Assembly: GCF_004382795.1 (NCBI RefSeq) | Contig: NZ_SMSG01000003.1 | Coordinates: 62,001-126,000, forward strand | Reading direction: 5' to 3' | Origin: Cumulibacter soli | GTDB lineage: Bacteria > Actinomycetota > Actinomycetes > Mycobacteriales > Antricoccaceae | Length of the DNA: 64,000 bases | In this document: one piece after another, positions 1-6,688 of the stretch | How the letters are laid out: each line of letters opens with the position of its first letter | Position numbering within the stretch: the first letter of the stretch is position 1 | The notes under the pieces: generated by a model | Database searches by the model: none | Seen by the model: only the letters and a program-made list of their open reading frames with translations | What the model was told of the DNA's origin: nothing | Program-made: the position numbers and the translations under genes

Positions 1-853
1 CCTGCACCAGTTGCAGAAGGGCCAGGTCCGCAAGGGCGTCGTGTCCTCGATCGTCAACTTCGGTGCGTTCGTCGACCTCGGTGGCGTCGACGGGCTGGTG
101 CACGTCTCCGAACTGTCCTGGAAGCACATCGATCACCCGTCCGAGGTCGTCGAGGTTGGCAACGAGGTCACCGTTGAGGTGCTCGAAGTTGACCTGGACC
201 GCGAGCGCGTATCGCTGTCGCTGAAGGCGACTCAGGAAGATCCGTGGCGTCAGTTCGCCCGTACTCACCAGATCGGCCACGTCGTACCGGGCAAGGTCAC
301 CAAGCTCGTTCCGTTCGGCGCGTTCGTTCGCGTCGAGGACGGCATCGAGGGTCTGGTGCACATCTCCGAGTTGGCCGAGCGCCACGTCGAGATCCCGGAG
401 CAGGTCGCCCAGGTCGGCGACGAGATCATGGTCAAGGTCATCGACATCGATCTGGATCGTCGTCGGATCAGCCTCTCGCTGAAGCAGGCCAACGAGGTCG
501 AGGGCGGCGACAAGCCGGAATTCCACCCCGAGGCCTACGGCATGGAAGCCAAGTACGACGCCGAGGGCAACTACATCTACCCCGAAGGCTTCGACGCCGA
601 GACCCAGGAATGGCTGCCCGGCTACGACAAGCAGCGTGAGGACTGGGAGCGTGAGTACGCCGCGGCCCAGGCCCGTTACGAGGCTCACGTTCGCCAGATC
701 GAGGCCGCTCGTGAGGCTGACGCCCAGGCTGCGGTTGAGCAGGGTGCCGGTACCGGCGGATCGTTCTCGTCGAACAACGAGGGTGGCTCCGGTACCCTCG
801 CCTCGGACGAGGCGCTGGCCGCGCTGCGCGAGAAGCTGGCCGGTGGCGAGTAA
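1..853 (+). CDS. rpsA: 30S ribosomal protein S1, 3' part (5' end outside window)
   Basis: Ribosomal protein S1 binds mRNA on the 30S subunit and helps initiation. The reading frame is open from the left edge, so only the C-terminal part is present (about 283 residues; the full family length is about 480 to 500). Two S1 RNA-binding repeats are visible, one starting at KGVVSSIVNFGAFVDLGG (residues about 8-75) and one at VPGKVTKLVPFGAFVRV (about 95-165). Both contain the FGAFV and GLVHxSEL signatures. An acidic, Ala/Glu-rich tail follows, ending in LREKLAGGE, which is typical of actinobacterial S1. A strong hairpin starts 9 nt after the stop. coaE downstream is the usual actinobacterial neighbour. 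The identification is secure; the true start cannot be seen. Confidence 0.97.
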   Translation, partial: LHQLQKGQVRKGVVSSIVNFGAFVDLGGVDGLVHVSELSWKHIDHPSEVVEVGNEVTVEVLEVDLDRERVSLSLKATQEDPWRQFARTHQIGHVVPGKVTKLVPFGAFVRVEDGIEGLVHISELAERHVEIPEQVAQVGDEIMVKVIDIDLDRRRISLSLKQANEVEGGDKPEFHPEAYGMEAKYDAEGNYIYPEGFDAETQEWLPGYDKQREDWEREYAAAQARYEAHVRQIEAAREADAQAAVEQGAGTGGSFSSNNEGGSGTLASDEALAALREKLAGGE

Positions 854-862
854 CCGCTAGTA

Positions 863-910
863 CATATGAGTAGAGCCCCAACCCGAAAGGGTTGGGGCTC
901 TACTCATATG
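863..910. terminator. Perfect 22-bp hairpin with GAAA tetraloop after rpsA
   Basis: Positions 863-884 and 889-910 are exact reverse complements (22 bp) around a GAAA loop at 885-888. The stem core is GAGCCCCAACCC. There is no clear U-tract directly after it; a TTTT run begins a few bases later. Placed 9 nt after the rpsA stop, it is most likely an intrinsic terminator. Being symmetrical, it could also stop the small minus-strand ORF at 964-1194. Confidence 0.85.
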
Positions 911-963
911 TGGCTTTTCGTGTGAGCAGCCAATGTGGCCCGTGGGGCCAATCGGACAACTCC

Positions 964-1194
964 TCAGAGCGACATGATCAGTGCGATCGCGGGTCGGGGC
1001 TGCTGGCCTGCTTGACGCAGCCACGCGAATGAGTGACGCGAGCGCGAGAAGGTGAACATGTGCCACCAGCGGCGCTGCCGGGCGTACATCGCGTAGAAGT
1101 CACGTGCAGCAGGCAGTTCCCGACAATAGATACGGTCACCGCGACCGTACCTATGGCGGCCTGCCCGCTCGTGCGGAAGGGCGTGTCGCGACAT
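964..1194 (-). CDS. Possible small basic protein, unknown function
   Basis: This is a 76-codon minus-strand ORF starting at the ATG at 1194, with GGAG five bases upstream as a ribosome binding site. The product is rich in Arg, His and aromatic residues (it contains RRWWHMFTFSRSR near the middle) and ends in IALIMSL. I recognise no domain. In favour of a real gene are the binding site, the GC-rich third codon positions and the convergent placement toward the rpsA hairpin, which would then serve both genes. Against it are the short length, overlapping alternative frames and a basic composition that shadow frames in GC-rich DNA also show. An ATG further upstream (1233) would add 13 residues. Confidence 0.35.
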   Translation of the reverse strand: MSRHALPHERAGRHRYGRGDRIYCRELPAARDFYAMYARQRRWWHMFTFSRSRHSFAWLRQAGQQPRPAIALIMSL

Positions 1195-1402
1195 CGGAAC
1201 TCCACGTCTGCGGATGGAAATACTGGACAGCATCTAGAGTAGGCATGACGCGCGGCGCAAGCGTGCCTAACACGCCGTGTCGCCTCACTGGTTACAAACT
1301 GTTATCTTCCGTCACGCTGAGCATGTCGCGTAACACTGGCATCGTACGTCGCCTGAGTCACGCGAGTAACAGCCGTTACGGGAATGGATGCGTGGAGGAT
1401 CC

Positions 1403-2269
1403 TTGCTGACTCTGGGATTGACCGGCGGTATCGGCTCGGGCAAAAGTGCCGCGAGTACCGTGCTGAACGAACTGGGCGCGACGATCGTGGACGCCGACAA
1501 GATCGCCCGCGAGGTCGTCGAGCCGGGCACCGATGGTCTGCGGCGGGTCGCGGAGGCTTTCGGGGATCAGGTGCTTGACAGCGATGGGTCGCTGAATCGT
1601 CCGGCGCTTGCTCAGATCGTCTTTAACGATGAGCAGGCCCGGCAGACGCTGAACGGAATAGTGCATCCGTTGGTGCGCGGCCGTAGCGAGCAGATCGTGG
1701 CTGCCGCCGGGGACGATGCGATTGTCGTGCACGATATTCCGCTGCTAGCCGAAGGCACGATGGCGCCGTCCTTCCATCTCGTGCTCATCGTCGCGACGCC
1801 GCAAGAGGTCCGCCTGGAACGGCTGAGTACCCACCGCGGTATGGACCGTGCGGACGCCCTAGCTCGGATCAAGGCCCAGGCCACCGAAGAACAGCGACTG
1901 GCGATCGCTGATGTCGTGCTCGACAACGCCGGCAGTCCACAAGAACTGCGCGAGCAGATTGAGCAGGTGTACGCCGATCGGCTCACGCCGTACGCCGATG
2001 CGCTGGCCGCCGGCCGTTCGGCAGCCTCACGAGTAAATGCGAGGGACGGTGCCGTCGCGCGTGAGTACGCACGATTGGCCTGGGCGCTCGGGCAACTGGA
2101 TACCACCGTCGAGCAACACACCGGCGGTGATGCACCTGCGATCGTCCGTGGCGCAACGGCAGAGATCCGCTCAGCATTGAACCGCGCCGGCTGGTTCGGC
2201 GATGCGGAATTAGCCCCGGCCGACCCCGGCGGCGTCCTGCGTGTCAATATCGTGGACGAACCACGCTGA
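1403..2269 (+). CDS. coaE: Dephospho-CoA kinase with C-terminal extension
   Basis: CoaE phosphorylates the ribose 3'-hydroxyl of dephospho-CoA with ATP, the last step of coenzyme A synthesis, in the cytosol. The P-loop GGIGSGKS lies at residues 8-15, followed by the family motif VxDADKIAREVVEPG and by HPLVR and VxDIPLLAE. I chose the TTG at 1403 because GGAGG lies at 1394-1398 and the protein then begins MLTLGLTGG, like other CoaE proteins. An in-frame ATG at 1388 would add five residues. The product has 288 residues against about 200 for a minimal CoaE. Mycobacterial CoaE carries a C-terminal GrpB/UPF0157 domain; the tail here (about 90 residues) is too short for a complete one. It lies downstream of rpsA, the usual actinobacterial order. 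Confidence 0.95.
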   Translation: MLTLGLTGGIGSGKSAASTVLNELGATIVDADKIAREVVEPGTDGLRRVAEAFGDQVLDSDGSLNRPALAQIVFNDEQARQTLNGIVHPLVRGRSEQIVAAAGDDAIVVHDIPLLAEGTMAPSFHLVLIVATPQEVRLERLSTHRGMDRADALARIKAQATEEQRLAIADVVLDNAGSPQELREQIEQVYADRLTPYADALAAGRSAASRVNARDGAVAREYARLAWALGQLDTTVEQHTGGDAPAIVRGATAEIRSALNRAGWFGDAELAPADPGGVLRVNIVDEPR

Positions 2270-2365
2270 CCTAATGGAAAACAGATGGGTCCTAGGCGGG
2301 TACTGTTGCGTCAGAGCGCGTGAGACCGTGCAGGGCAGAGACGCAGATATCGAAGGGCAGTTCCC

Positions 2366-3016
2366 GTGACAGGAAACCTCACCACCGCTAAAAAGGTCGC
2401 TTCCGTGATCGGGATCGGCGCCGTACTGTTCGGTGGCGTCGCCTGCAGTAAGACCGTGGACGGCAAGGCGAGCGCCGCGCCGGTTGAGCAGACCTCAGAG
2501 AGTTCGTCGACCGAAAGCACCGAGTCGACGGAATCGACCGAATCCACAGAGTCGACCAGCGAGTCGACCTCGGGCACCGGAACCGATGAGAATGTTCCGG
2601 CTAAGGCGCCCGAGGAGCCGTACCTCTACGAAAACGGGGTCAGCGTCAAGATCGAGAAGATTGCAGATGATCCGAAGGCTGACGAACGCTCAACGATTGG
2701 CGATGAGGTCGCCATGATCATTCCGTTCTCGGTCGACAACAAGTCGGACACCACACTCGACTACTCATCGACCGAATACGACGCCGATATCGAATGCGAC
2801 AACGGGGATTCTCCGTACATCTTCGCGGTGGAGACGCCGGACGGATCCGATGACGACTTGACCGTTCCCGCTGGGGAGACGGCGGAGTTCATGCTCTCGT
2901 TCGCGCTTGTCCCCGATAACCAGGGACAGACCTGCACCATCGAGCTTCCATTCGAGGCCGAGGGAGTCTCGAGCGATGCGATCGACACCGCCACGTTCAC
3001 GATGGTCCTGGAATAA
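2366..3016 (+). CDS. Putative lipoprotein, DUF4352-like, Ser/Thr/Glu-rich linker
   Basis: The N-terminus has a basic start, a hydrophobic segment and a Cys at about residue 27 in GGVACSKTV, which fits lipoprotein export and lipid attachment although the -3 position is not ideal. A low-complexity linker of repeated Ser-Thr-Glu (about residues 45-70) follows, probably holding the domain away from the membrane. The remainder resembles the beta-sandwich DUF4352 type, with GDEVAMIIPFSVDNKSDTTL as its signature and three further Cys that could form disulfides. The start is a GTG with GAAGGG about nine bases upstream. The next gene is a clear paralogue, so the pair probably arose by tandem duplication. 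Ligand and function are unknown. Confidence 0.8.
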   Translation: MTGNLTTAKKVASVIGIGAVLFGGVACSKTVDGKASAAPVEQTSESSSTESTESTESTESTESTSESTSGTGTDENVPAKAPEEPYLYENGVSVKIEKIADDPKADERSTIGDEVAMIIPFSVDNKSDTTLDYSSTEYDADIECDNGDSPYIFAVETPDGSDDDLTVPAGETAEFMLSFALVPDNQGQTCTIELPFEAEGVSSDAIDTATFTMVLE

Positions 3017-3066
3017 CTGGAAAAGCAGCGAATCAGCAGTCGCATTGACGGGAACATGAGGGCGTG

Positions 3067-3627
3067 ATGACGAACATGAACCATCGGCGATCGTTCGCTG
3101 GGATCGTTGCCATCGGCGCGATCGTGCTCGCGGCCAGCGGCTGCACCAAAACGGTCGGTGGGACGGCGACCGCGGCGCCGGTGATTATCCAGTCGACCGA
3201 GGGGGAGACCGTCAAGGCTCCCGACGAGGACTACGTCTACGAGGACGGCACCACCGTGACCCTGACCGGGTACGACGCGGACCCCAACATGAGTGGACTC
3301 ATCGGCGACGAGGTCGGCTTCACGATGAAGTTCACCGTCAAGAACGAATCCGAGACTGCGCTGGATCTCAGCAGCACAGCATCGGACACGGATGTGGAAT
3401 GCCCGAACGGCGGCACCTATGTGTTCCCGAACCATGAGCTCGGCGGTCCGGAATCACTGCCCGCCGGAGACAGCGCGGACTACACCGTTGATTTGGCGCT
3501 GAAGCCGGAGAGTTTCAGTACGCCGTGCACGGTCACCTTCCCGTTCGCAACCGAGTCCGGTCCGGCGAGTTCGGTCGCGAGTTTCGAAATGGCTTTCGAC
3601 GAGAACGGCGGCAACGACGAGGAGTAA
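3067..3627 (+). CDS. Putative lipoprotein, paralogue of the preceding gene
   Basis: This is the second member of a tandem pair. The signal peptide ends in the lipobox LAASGC, a better match than in the upstream copy. Both proteins continue as C-KTVxGxAxAAPV. The Ser-Thr-Glu linker of the first copy is almost absent here. The domain shares the block GDEVGFTMKFTVKNESETAL, then SSTASDTDVEC and a late CTVTFPF. An acidic tail NGGNDEE ends the protein. The ATG at 3067 sits four bases after GAGGG; a GTG at 3064 and an ATG at 3076 are alternatives. Only 50 bases separate the genes, so they are probably co-transcribed. It is likely an envelope-anchored binding or signalling domain of unknown function. 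Confidence 0.82.
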   Translation: MTNMNHRRSFAGIVAIGAIVLAASGCTKTVGGTATAAPVIIQSTEGETVKAPDEDYVYEDGTTVTLTGYDADPNMSGLIGDEVGFTMKFTVKNESETALDLSSTASDTDVECPNGGTYVFPNHELGGPESLPAGDSADYTVDLALKPESFSTPCTVTFPFATESGPASSVASFEMAFDENGGNDEE

Positions 3628-4182
3628 GACCCGAGGGTCGCCGTCGGGAAGGTCGCACTGGCTGCGATGGTGCAGGCCCCTCGGGCCCGTTGTCGCAGCG
3701 TGGGGACTGAGTGCTGCCTTTCGATTGCGATGAGGTCGAGTTCGTCGCTCAGGTTGGGACCGGTGATGTCGCGTTCGACCAGACCCCCGGGACGATCCTG
3801 GCGATCTCCGATCGGTCTCCTGTCGGTCGCGGAATCGAACTGGGAGTCGACAGCCGAGACATGCCCGGAGCGTCCGCGGACCCGTGAGGTCGCGGCCGCG
3901 GACATCAGTGCGTTTGCGTCGGTGCCGTTGCGGCACCCACGCCATAGACGCTCCTTGGTCCGTCTACGCGGCCACGTCGGAAGTTGGGCATTAGGCTCAT
4001 CGATCGTAGTCGCGGCTGGGCGTCAGCGCTACGTTCTGGGTGTTCCGGTCTGCCGGGGCATCCGACAGGTCGACCTGGATTGACCAGCAGGGATCAGGCT
4101 AGAGGCGCAGTCGCGAGAGTCCACGCTGCGTCGGTGCTGTGTTGGTACTACCGATGGCAGCGGGGACGCATAGGAGAATTGC
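3628..4182. other. Gene-poor stretch with a possible ORF remnant (3711-3887)
   Basis: About 555 bases hold no convincing gene. A GTG-started frame at 3711-3887 (58 codons, product beginning VLPFDCDEVEFVAQVGTGDV) has protein-like composition and GC-rich third positions, but no recognisable domain and no good ribosome binding site. After its stop, coding-like sequence (EVAAADISAFASVPL) continues in another frame, which could mean a decayed, frameshifted gene. Other open frames here look like GC-driven shadows. Confidence 0.3.
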
Positions 4183-4260
4183 GTGATCCCGCAGCGAGGC
4201 GTTGGTGAGACAGAACTGTCAGTACCCCACCCTGGTCGCGAGACTCAGGTGGGGTACTGA
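4183..4260 (+). CDS. Possible 25-residue micro-ORF ending inside a hairpin
   Basis: A GTG at 4183 follows AGGAG (4172-4176) by six bases, a better ribosome binding site than many real genes here have. The frame encodes 25 residues, MIPQRGVGETELSVPHPGRE followed by TQVGY, and stops at TGA 4258-4260 within the right arm of the 4217-4262 hairpin. It could be a leader peptide, a small protein or a chance match; there is no same-strand gene directly downstream for a leader to regulate. Confidence 0.25.
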   Translation: MIPQRGVGETELSVPHPGRETQVGY

Positions 4261-4262
4261 CA
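4217..4262. terminator. 15-bp inverted repeat, likely bidirectional terminator
   Basis: Positions 4217-4231 and 4248-4262 (TGTCAGTACCCCACC and its complement) pair over 15 bp with a 16-base loop. It lies 43 bases beyond the stop of the minus-strand gene at 4306-4509 and after the plus-strand genes, so it can end transcription from both sides. Confidence 0.7.
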
Positions 4263-4305
4263 CGCACTCGCCGTTGGTGCGTGGAGCCCGTCCGGGCGGA
4301 TGAGC

Positions 4306-4509
4306 CTAATTCTGTGTAGCGCGCGCTGTCCTGCGACTGGCCCGAAACCGAACATAGAGCACTGTCGTTCCGGTCGCGACGAGCAGAATCAGGGCCAGTT
4401 CAATCGGTCCGATAAGGCCAACGGTCGCCAGCAGAACCACCCCGAGAATGGCGGTGACGACGAAGACGATCGCTGCCAAGGCCGCTTCCTTCGCTTGGGT
4501 CTTGCTCAT
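4306..4509 (-). CDS. Small membrane protein with two transmembrane segments
   Basis: A 67-residue protein starting MSKTQAKEAALAAIVFVV, with two hydrophobic segments (about residues 10-30 and 34-53) joined by a short loop at GLIGPIE, and a basic tail RFRASRRTARATQ that should face the cytoplasm. The ATG at 4509 follows GAAGAGGGC by a few bases, a convincing ribosome binding site. It lies 50 bases downstream of the secreted-protein gene on the same strand, so the two may be one transcript. I recognise no named family. A holin-like or accessory membrane role is possible but unsupported. Confidence 0.7.
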   Translation of the reverse strand: MSKTQAKEAALAAIVFVVTAILGVVLLATVGLIGPIELALILLVATGTTVLYVRFRASRRTARATQN

Positions 4510-4559
4510 AACGCGCCCTCTTCTTGATCGTGACGGTTGGTTTTAGTTGACTATCCTCG

Positions 4560-5201
4560 TTAGCCTATGCCCGTAAACCCGCCATTCCAACCCCAGATTC
4601 CGCTGGCGTTTATGCGAACCCACGGATAGTCCGATTGAATGCAGCCCTGGCTACCTACACAGTTCTCCATATGGCCCTGTGCGAATGTTTCTCCGGTAAC
4701 CTGACCCACTCCGGTGAACGTATTGGATACCAGCCCTCTGTAAAACATAAACGTAGTAACGTTGGTGACCCAACTTTGGCGATTTGTTATTGACGTAATT
4801 GAGGATCCGTTCCAGCACAGATTTGCTGAGTGATGGAAGGTGTACGCGGTCAGGCCGACGACAGTCTTCCCACTAACGGAGAACGACTGAGTCGCGCAAC
4901 CCCCCGCCATGGGCGAGACACTGCTAGGTGTGATCGGCCCGAGAGTTTCTTCGACTGTATACACGCCCGGATCCAGCACCTGAGCGGCTAGTTCGGGAAC
5001 AGCAAGCAGTGCCTCTCGCCCGGCGTCGCTGAGTTGCCCGGTGTCCTTGATTTCCTGGATCGCCGCCAGAGCATCTTGTTTCGTCGACGTCTCAGTGTCA
5101 CTCGGTGAAGCAGATGCGACCTGGACGCTCGAAAAAAGGAGGGCTGCCGCCACAACGGCAGTGAGTATGCCTCGGATCGTGGTTTTCACGTAAAGTCCCA
5201 T
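4560..5201 (-). CDS. Secreted protein of unknown function, low GC
   Basis: The product (213 residues from the ATG at 5201) has a classical Sec signal peptide: VKTTIRGILTAVVAAALLF, then cleavage near VASA-SPS. The mature part starts with a short acidic helical region (DALAAIQEIKDTGQLSDAGR) and continues into a Thr/Ser/Gly- and aromatic-rich domain with four Cys (in GGCATQ, LCWNG and ENCVGSQGC), which suggests two disulfides and a beta-rich extracellular fold. Other starts are the ATG at 5216 and the GTG at 5189. Base composition is clearly lower in GC than in neighbouring genes, with many A/T-ending codons, consistent with horizontal acquisition. No catalytic motif is recognised. Confidence 0.75.
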   Translation of the reverse strand: MGLYVKTTIRGILTAVVAAALLFSSVQVASASPSDTETSTKQDALAAIQEIKDTGQLSDAGREALLAVPELAAQVLDPGVYTVEETLGPITPSSVSPMAGGCATQSFSVSGKTVVGLTAYTFHHSANLCWNGSSITSITNRQSWVTNVTTFMFYRGLVSNTFTGVGQVTGETFAQGHMENCVGSQGCIQSDYPWVRINASGIWGWNGGFTGIG

Positions 5202-5216
5202 TTCGTCGATTCTCAT

Positions 5217-5617
5217 CAGTTTCGTTCAATTACCTACCGGGCCTCGAGGCTGCGCTGGCCGGGATTACCGCGCCGAAATGGAAGTTACCTACACGCCTTA
5301 GGTGTGTCTAATCCGCGTCACACATCGGGTGGGGCCAGGTTGCGCCCCTGTAGAAAGGGGATGGTGATTCGGATGTCCTGACTTTAGGCAGGGTCGTGAG
5401 TAGCTGATGTGGTGTTCAGGGACGTTGTTCGGACGTGACTGCGACCCATGTGCCTGGTCAGCGATGTGCACACCTGCGCCTTGTGGCGCGACCGTACAGG
5501 CACGTATGCGCACGGCGCGACAAGCTGTGTTGGGCATTCAGCGTGGACGCAACGAGGCAGGACGTGCGATTAGGCGACTGCCAGCGGCGAACTGGAGTGG
5601 TCGCCAATGGGATCGGG
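5217..5617. other. Intergenic stretch without a supported gene
   Basis: About 400 bases between the secreted-protein gene and tRNA-Val. Open frames here run into the tRNA and have no plausible start signals. A small hairpin (CCCCT/AGGGG, 5345-5360) and a weaker one (CCTG/CAGG, 5377-5392) are visible. TAGGTAAT near 5235 on the minus strand could be part of the promoter of the secreted-protein gene. Confidence 0.4.
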
Positions 5618-5689
5618 TGGGCGATACTGGGTTCGAACCAGTGACCCCTTCGGTGTGAACGAAGTGCGCTACCGCTGCGCCAATCGCCC
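5618..5689 (-). tRNA. tRNA-Val (anticodon CAC)
   Basis: On the minus strand the 72 bases fold as a tRNA: acceptor GGGCGAT pairing with ATCGCCC, D arm, anticodon stem CTTCG/CGAAG around loop TTCACAC (anticodon CAC, reading GUG valine codons), and a T loop with TTCGAAC. The discriminator is A and CCA is not encoded (CCC follows). It differs from the plus-strand tRNA-Val(GAC) at 6591 at only two positions, both in the anticodon loop. Confidence 0.97.
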
Positions 5690-5747
5690 GGGTGTCGTGC
5701 GACCTAAGACGATACCAGTCGGGGTGCGCGGGAGGTGACGTGGGTCG

Positions 5748-6242
5748 TTAACGCCACATTGGTATCCAGGAGGGAATCCAGTCCGGCACGCCAGTGAAGT
5801 GCAAGGCAACGACCACGACGCCGTAGACGAACGCTGCGGTCAGCAGGCCGACGAGAATCCGTACCCACAATGCCTGCCGCCCGATCCAATGCATCCAGGC
5901 GAACACGTGCTTCTTCGTGAATTTCAGCAGGCGGTCGGCCCATGCGAACTCGGTCGCCAAAATCGCCAGTCCGGCGATCACCACGAGCCAGCCGGGCCCG
6001 GGGAACGGAATCATCACGATGCCGGCGCACAGGACGACGAAGCCCACCACGCCGACGCCGACCTTGTAGGTGTGTTTGAACTTCGGGTGGCTCCGTAGCC
6101 GATGACGTAAGCCGGTCTTCTCACCGGCAGGGGGAGCTGGCTCCACATTCTCGTCCGCTGCGGCGCTCAGGTTCTGGGGCACCGGCTGCTGGGGTGGCGT
6201 GTTGATGTCGTGGCTCCTCGTCGGCGGCGAATCGGGTCTCAC
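5748..6242 (-). CDS. PGPGW (TIGR02611-like) membrane protein
   Basis: The product carries the signature PFPGPGWLVVIAGLAILATE of a small actinobacterial membrane family (TIGR02611/PGPGW) of unknown function. After a hydrophilic Pro-rich N-terminus and a basic stretch (RHRLRSHPKFKHTYK) come two adjacent hydrophobic segments around the PGPGW turn, a polar part (RLLKFTKKHVFAW) and a final hydrophobic segment before PSWIPMWR. The start is unclear. I give the GTG at 6242, but it has no ribosome binding site. GAGGAG lies seven bases before an ATC at 6206, which would give a protein starting INTPPQQPV. A GTG at 6182 is a third choice. The gene sits between two inverted tRNA-Val genes. Confidence 0.8.
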   Translation of the reverse strand: MRPDSPPTRSHDINTPPQQPVPQNLSAAADENVEPAPPAGEKTGLRHRLRSHPKFKHTYKVGVGVVGFVVLCAGIVMIPFPGPGWLVVIAGLAILATEFAWADRLLKFTKKHVFAWMHWIGRQALWVRILVGLLTAAFVYGVVVVALHFTGVPDWIPSWIPMWR

Positions 6243-6320
6243 TATCTGTAACGTTGCAGGAGCCAGCCACGCACCGCAACGTGCGAAAAGTGATCTAGAT
6301 CCAAAACTAGACCCCGAACT

Positions 6321-6348
6321 TTGATGCGTCGTCTGAGTCGTGTAACGT
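6321..6348 (+). promoter_or_regulatory. Promoter for the tRNA Gly-Cys-Val cluster
   Basis: TTGATG (6321-6326) and TAACGT (6343-6348) are spaced by 16 bases and resemble a housekeeping sigma -35/-10 pair. Transcription would start near 6355, about 25 bases before tRNA-Gly. The leader can form a GCTGCT/AGCAGC hairpin just upstream of the tRNA. Confidence 0.6.
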
Positions 6349-6380
6349 TTCTTCTCGCTGCTGAAATACCGAGCAGCAAC

Positions 6381-6453
6381 GCGGACGTGGCTCAGTTGGT
6401 AGAGCATCACCTTGCCAAGGTGAGGGTCGCGGGTTCGAATCCCGTCGTCCGCT
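6381..6453 (+). tRNA. tRNA-Gly (anticodon GCC)
   Basis: A complete cloverleaf of 73 bases: acceptor GCGGACG/CGTCCGC, anticodon stem TCACC/GGTGA around loop TTGCCAA (anticodon GCC), T loop TTCGAAT, discriminator T. CCA is not encoded. It is the first gene of a three-tRNA cluster. Confidence 0.97.
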
Positions 6454-6487
6454 CGCAAGACGCCGAGAACTTTTCAGCGTCGCACGC

Positions 6488-6558
6488 GGTGGCGTGGCCG
6501 AGAGGCGAGGCAACGGCCTGCAAAGCCGTGTACACGGGTTCAAATCCCGTCGCCACCT
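6488..6558 (+). tRNA. tRNA-Cys (anticodon GCA)
   Basis: A 71-base cloverleaf: acceptor GGTGGCG/CGCCACC, anticodon stem ACGGC/GCCGT around CTGCAAA (anticodon GCA), T loop TTCAAAT, discriminator T. CCA is not encoded. It lies 34 bases after tRNA-Gly and was probably processed from the same precursor. Confidence 0.96.
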
Positions 6559-6590
6559 CCACGGCGAGATCGATAATTTCACATGGACTT

Positions 6591-6662
6591 GGGCGATTGG
6601 CGCAGCGGTAGCGCACTTCGTTGACATCGAAGGGGTCACTGGTTCGAACCCAGTATCGCCCA
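6591..6662 (+). tRNA. tRNA-Val (anticodon GAC)
   Basis: The 72-base cloverleaf has acceptor GGGCGAT/ATCGCCC and anticodon stem CTTCG/CGAAG around TTGACAT (anticodon GAC). Here the 3' CCA follows directly in the DNA (6663-6665), unlike in the other three tRNA genes of the window. It is nearly identical to the inverted tRNA-Val(CAC) at 5618-5689. Confidence 0.97.
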
Positions 6663-6688
6663 CCAAGTAAGTAGCAGAACGATCCATC

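Noticed and set aside
3454-3945. Minus-strand frames of 141-163 codons opposite the second lipoprotein
   Set aside because: They overlap a well-supported plus-strand lipoprotein, are Arg/Pro-rich and show no domain; typical of GC-rich antisense frames.
5407-5658. Plus-strand frames ending in GDTGFEPVTPSV next to tRNA-Val(CAC)
   Set aside because: They run into the antisense of the tRNA and have no start signals or domain; shadow translation.
4217-5690. Integrated element with att sites at tRNA-Val(CAC)
   Set aside because: No integrase gene and no second copy of the tRNA 3' end was found; only the composition and the position hint at acquisition.
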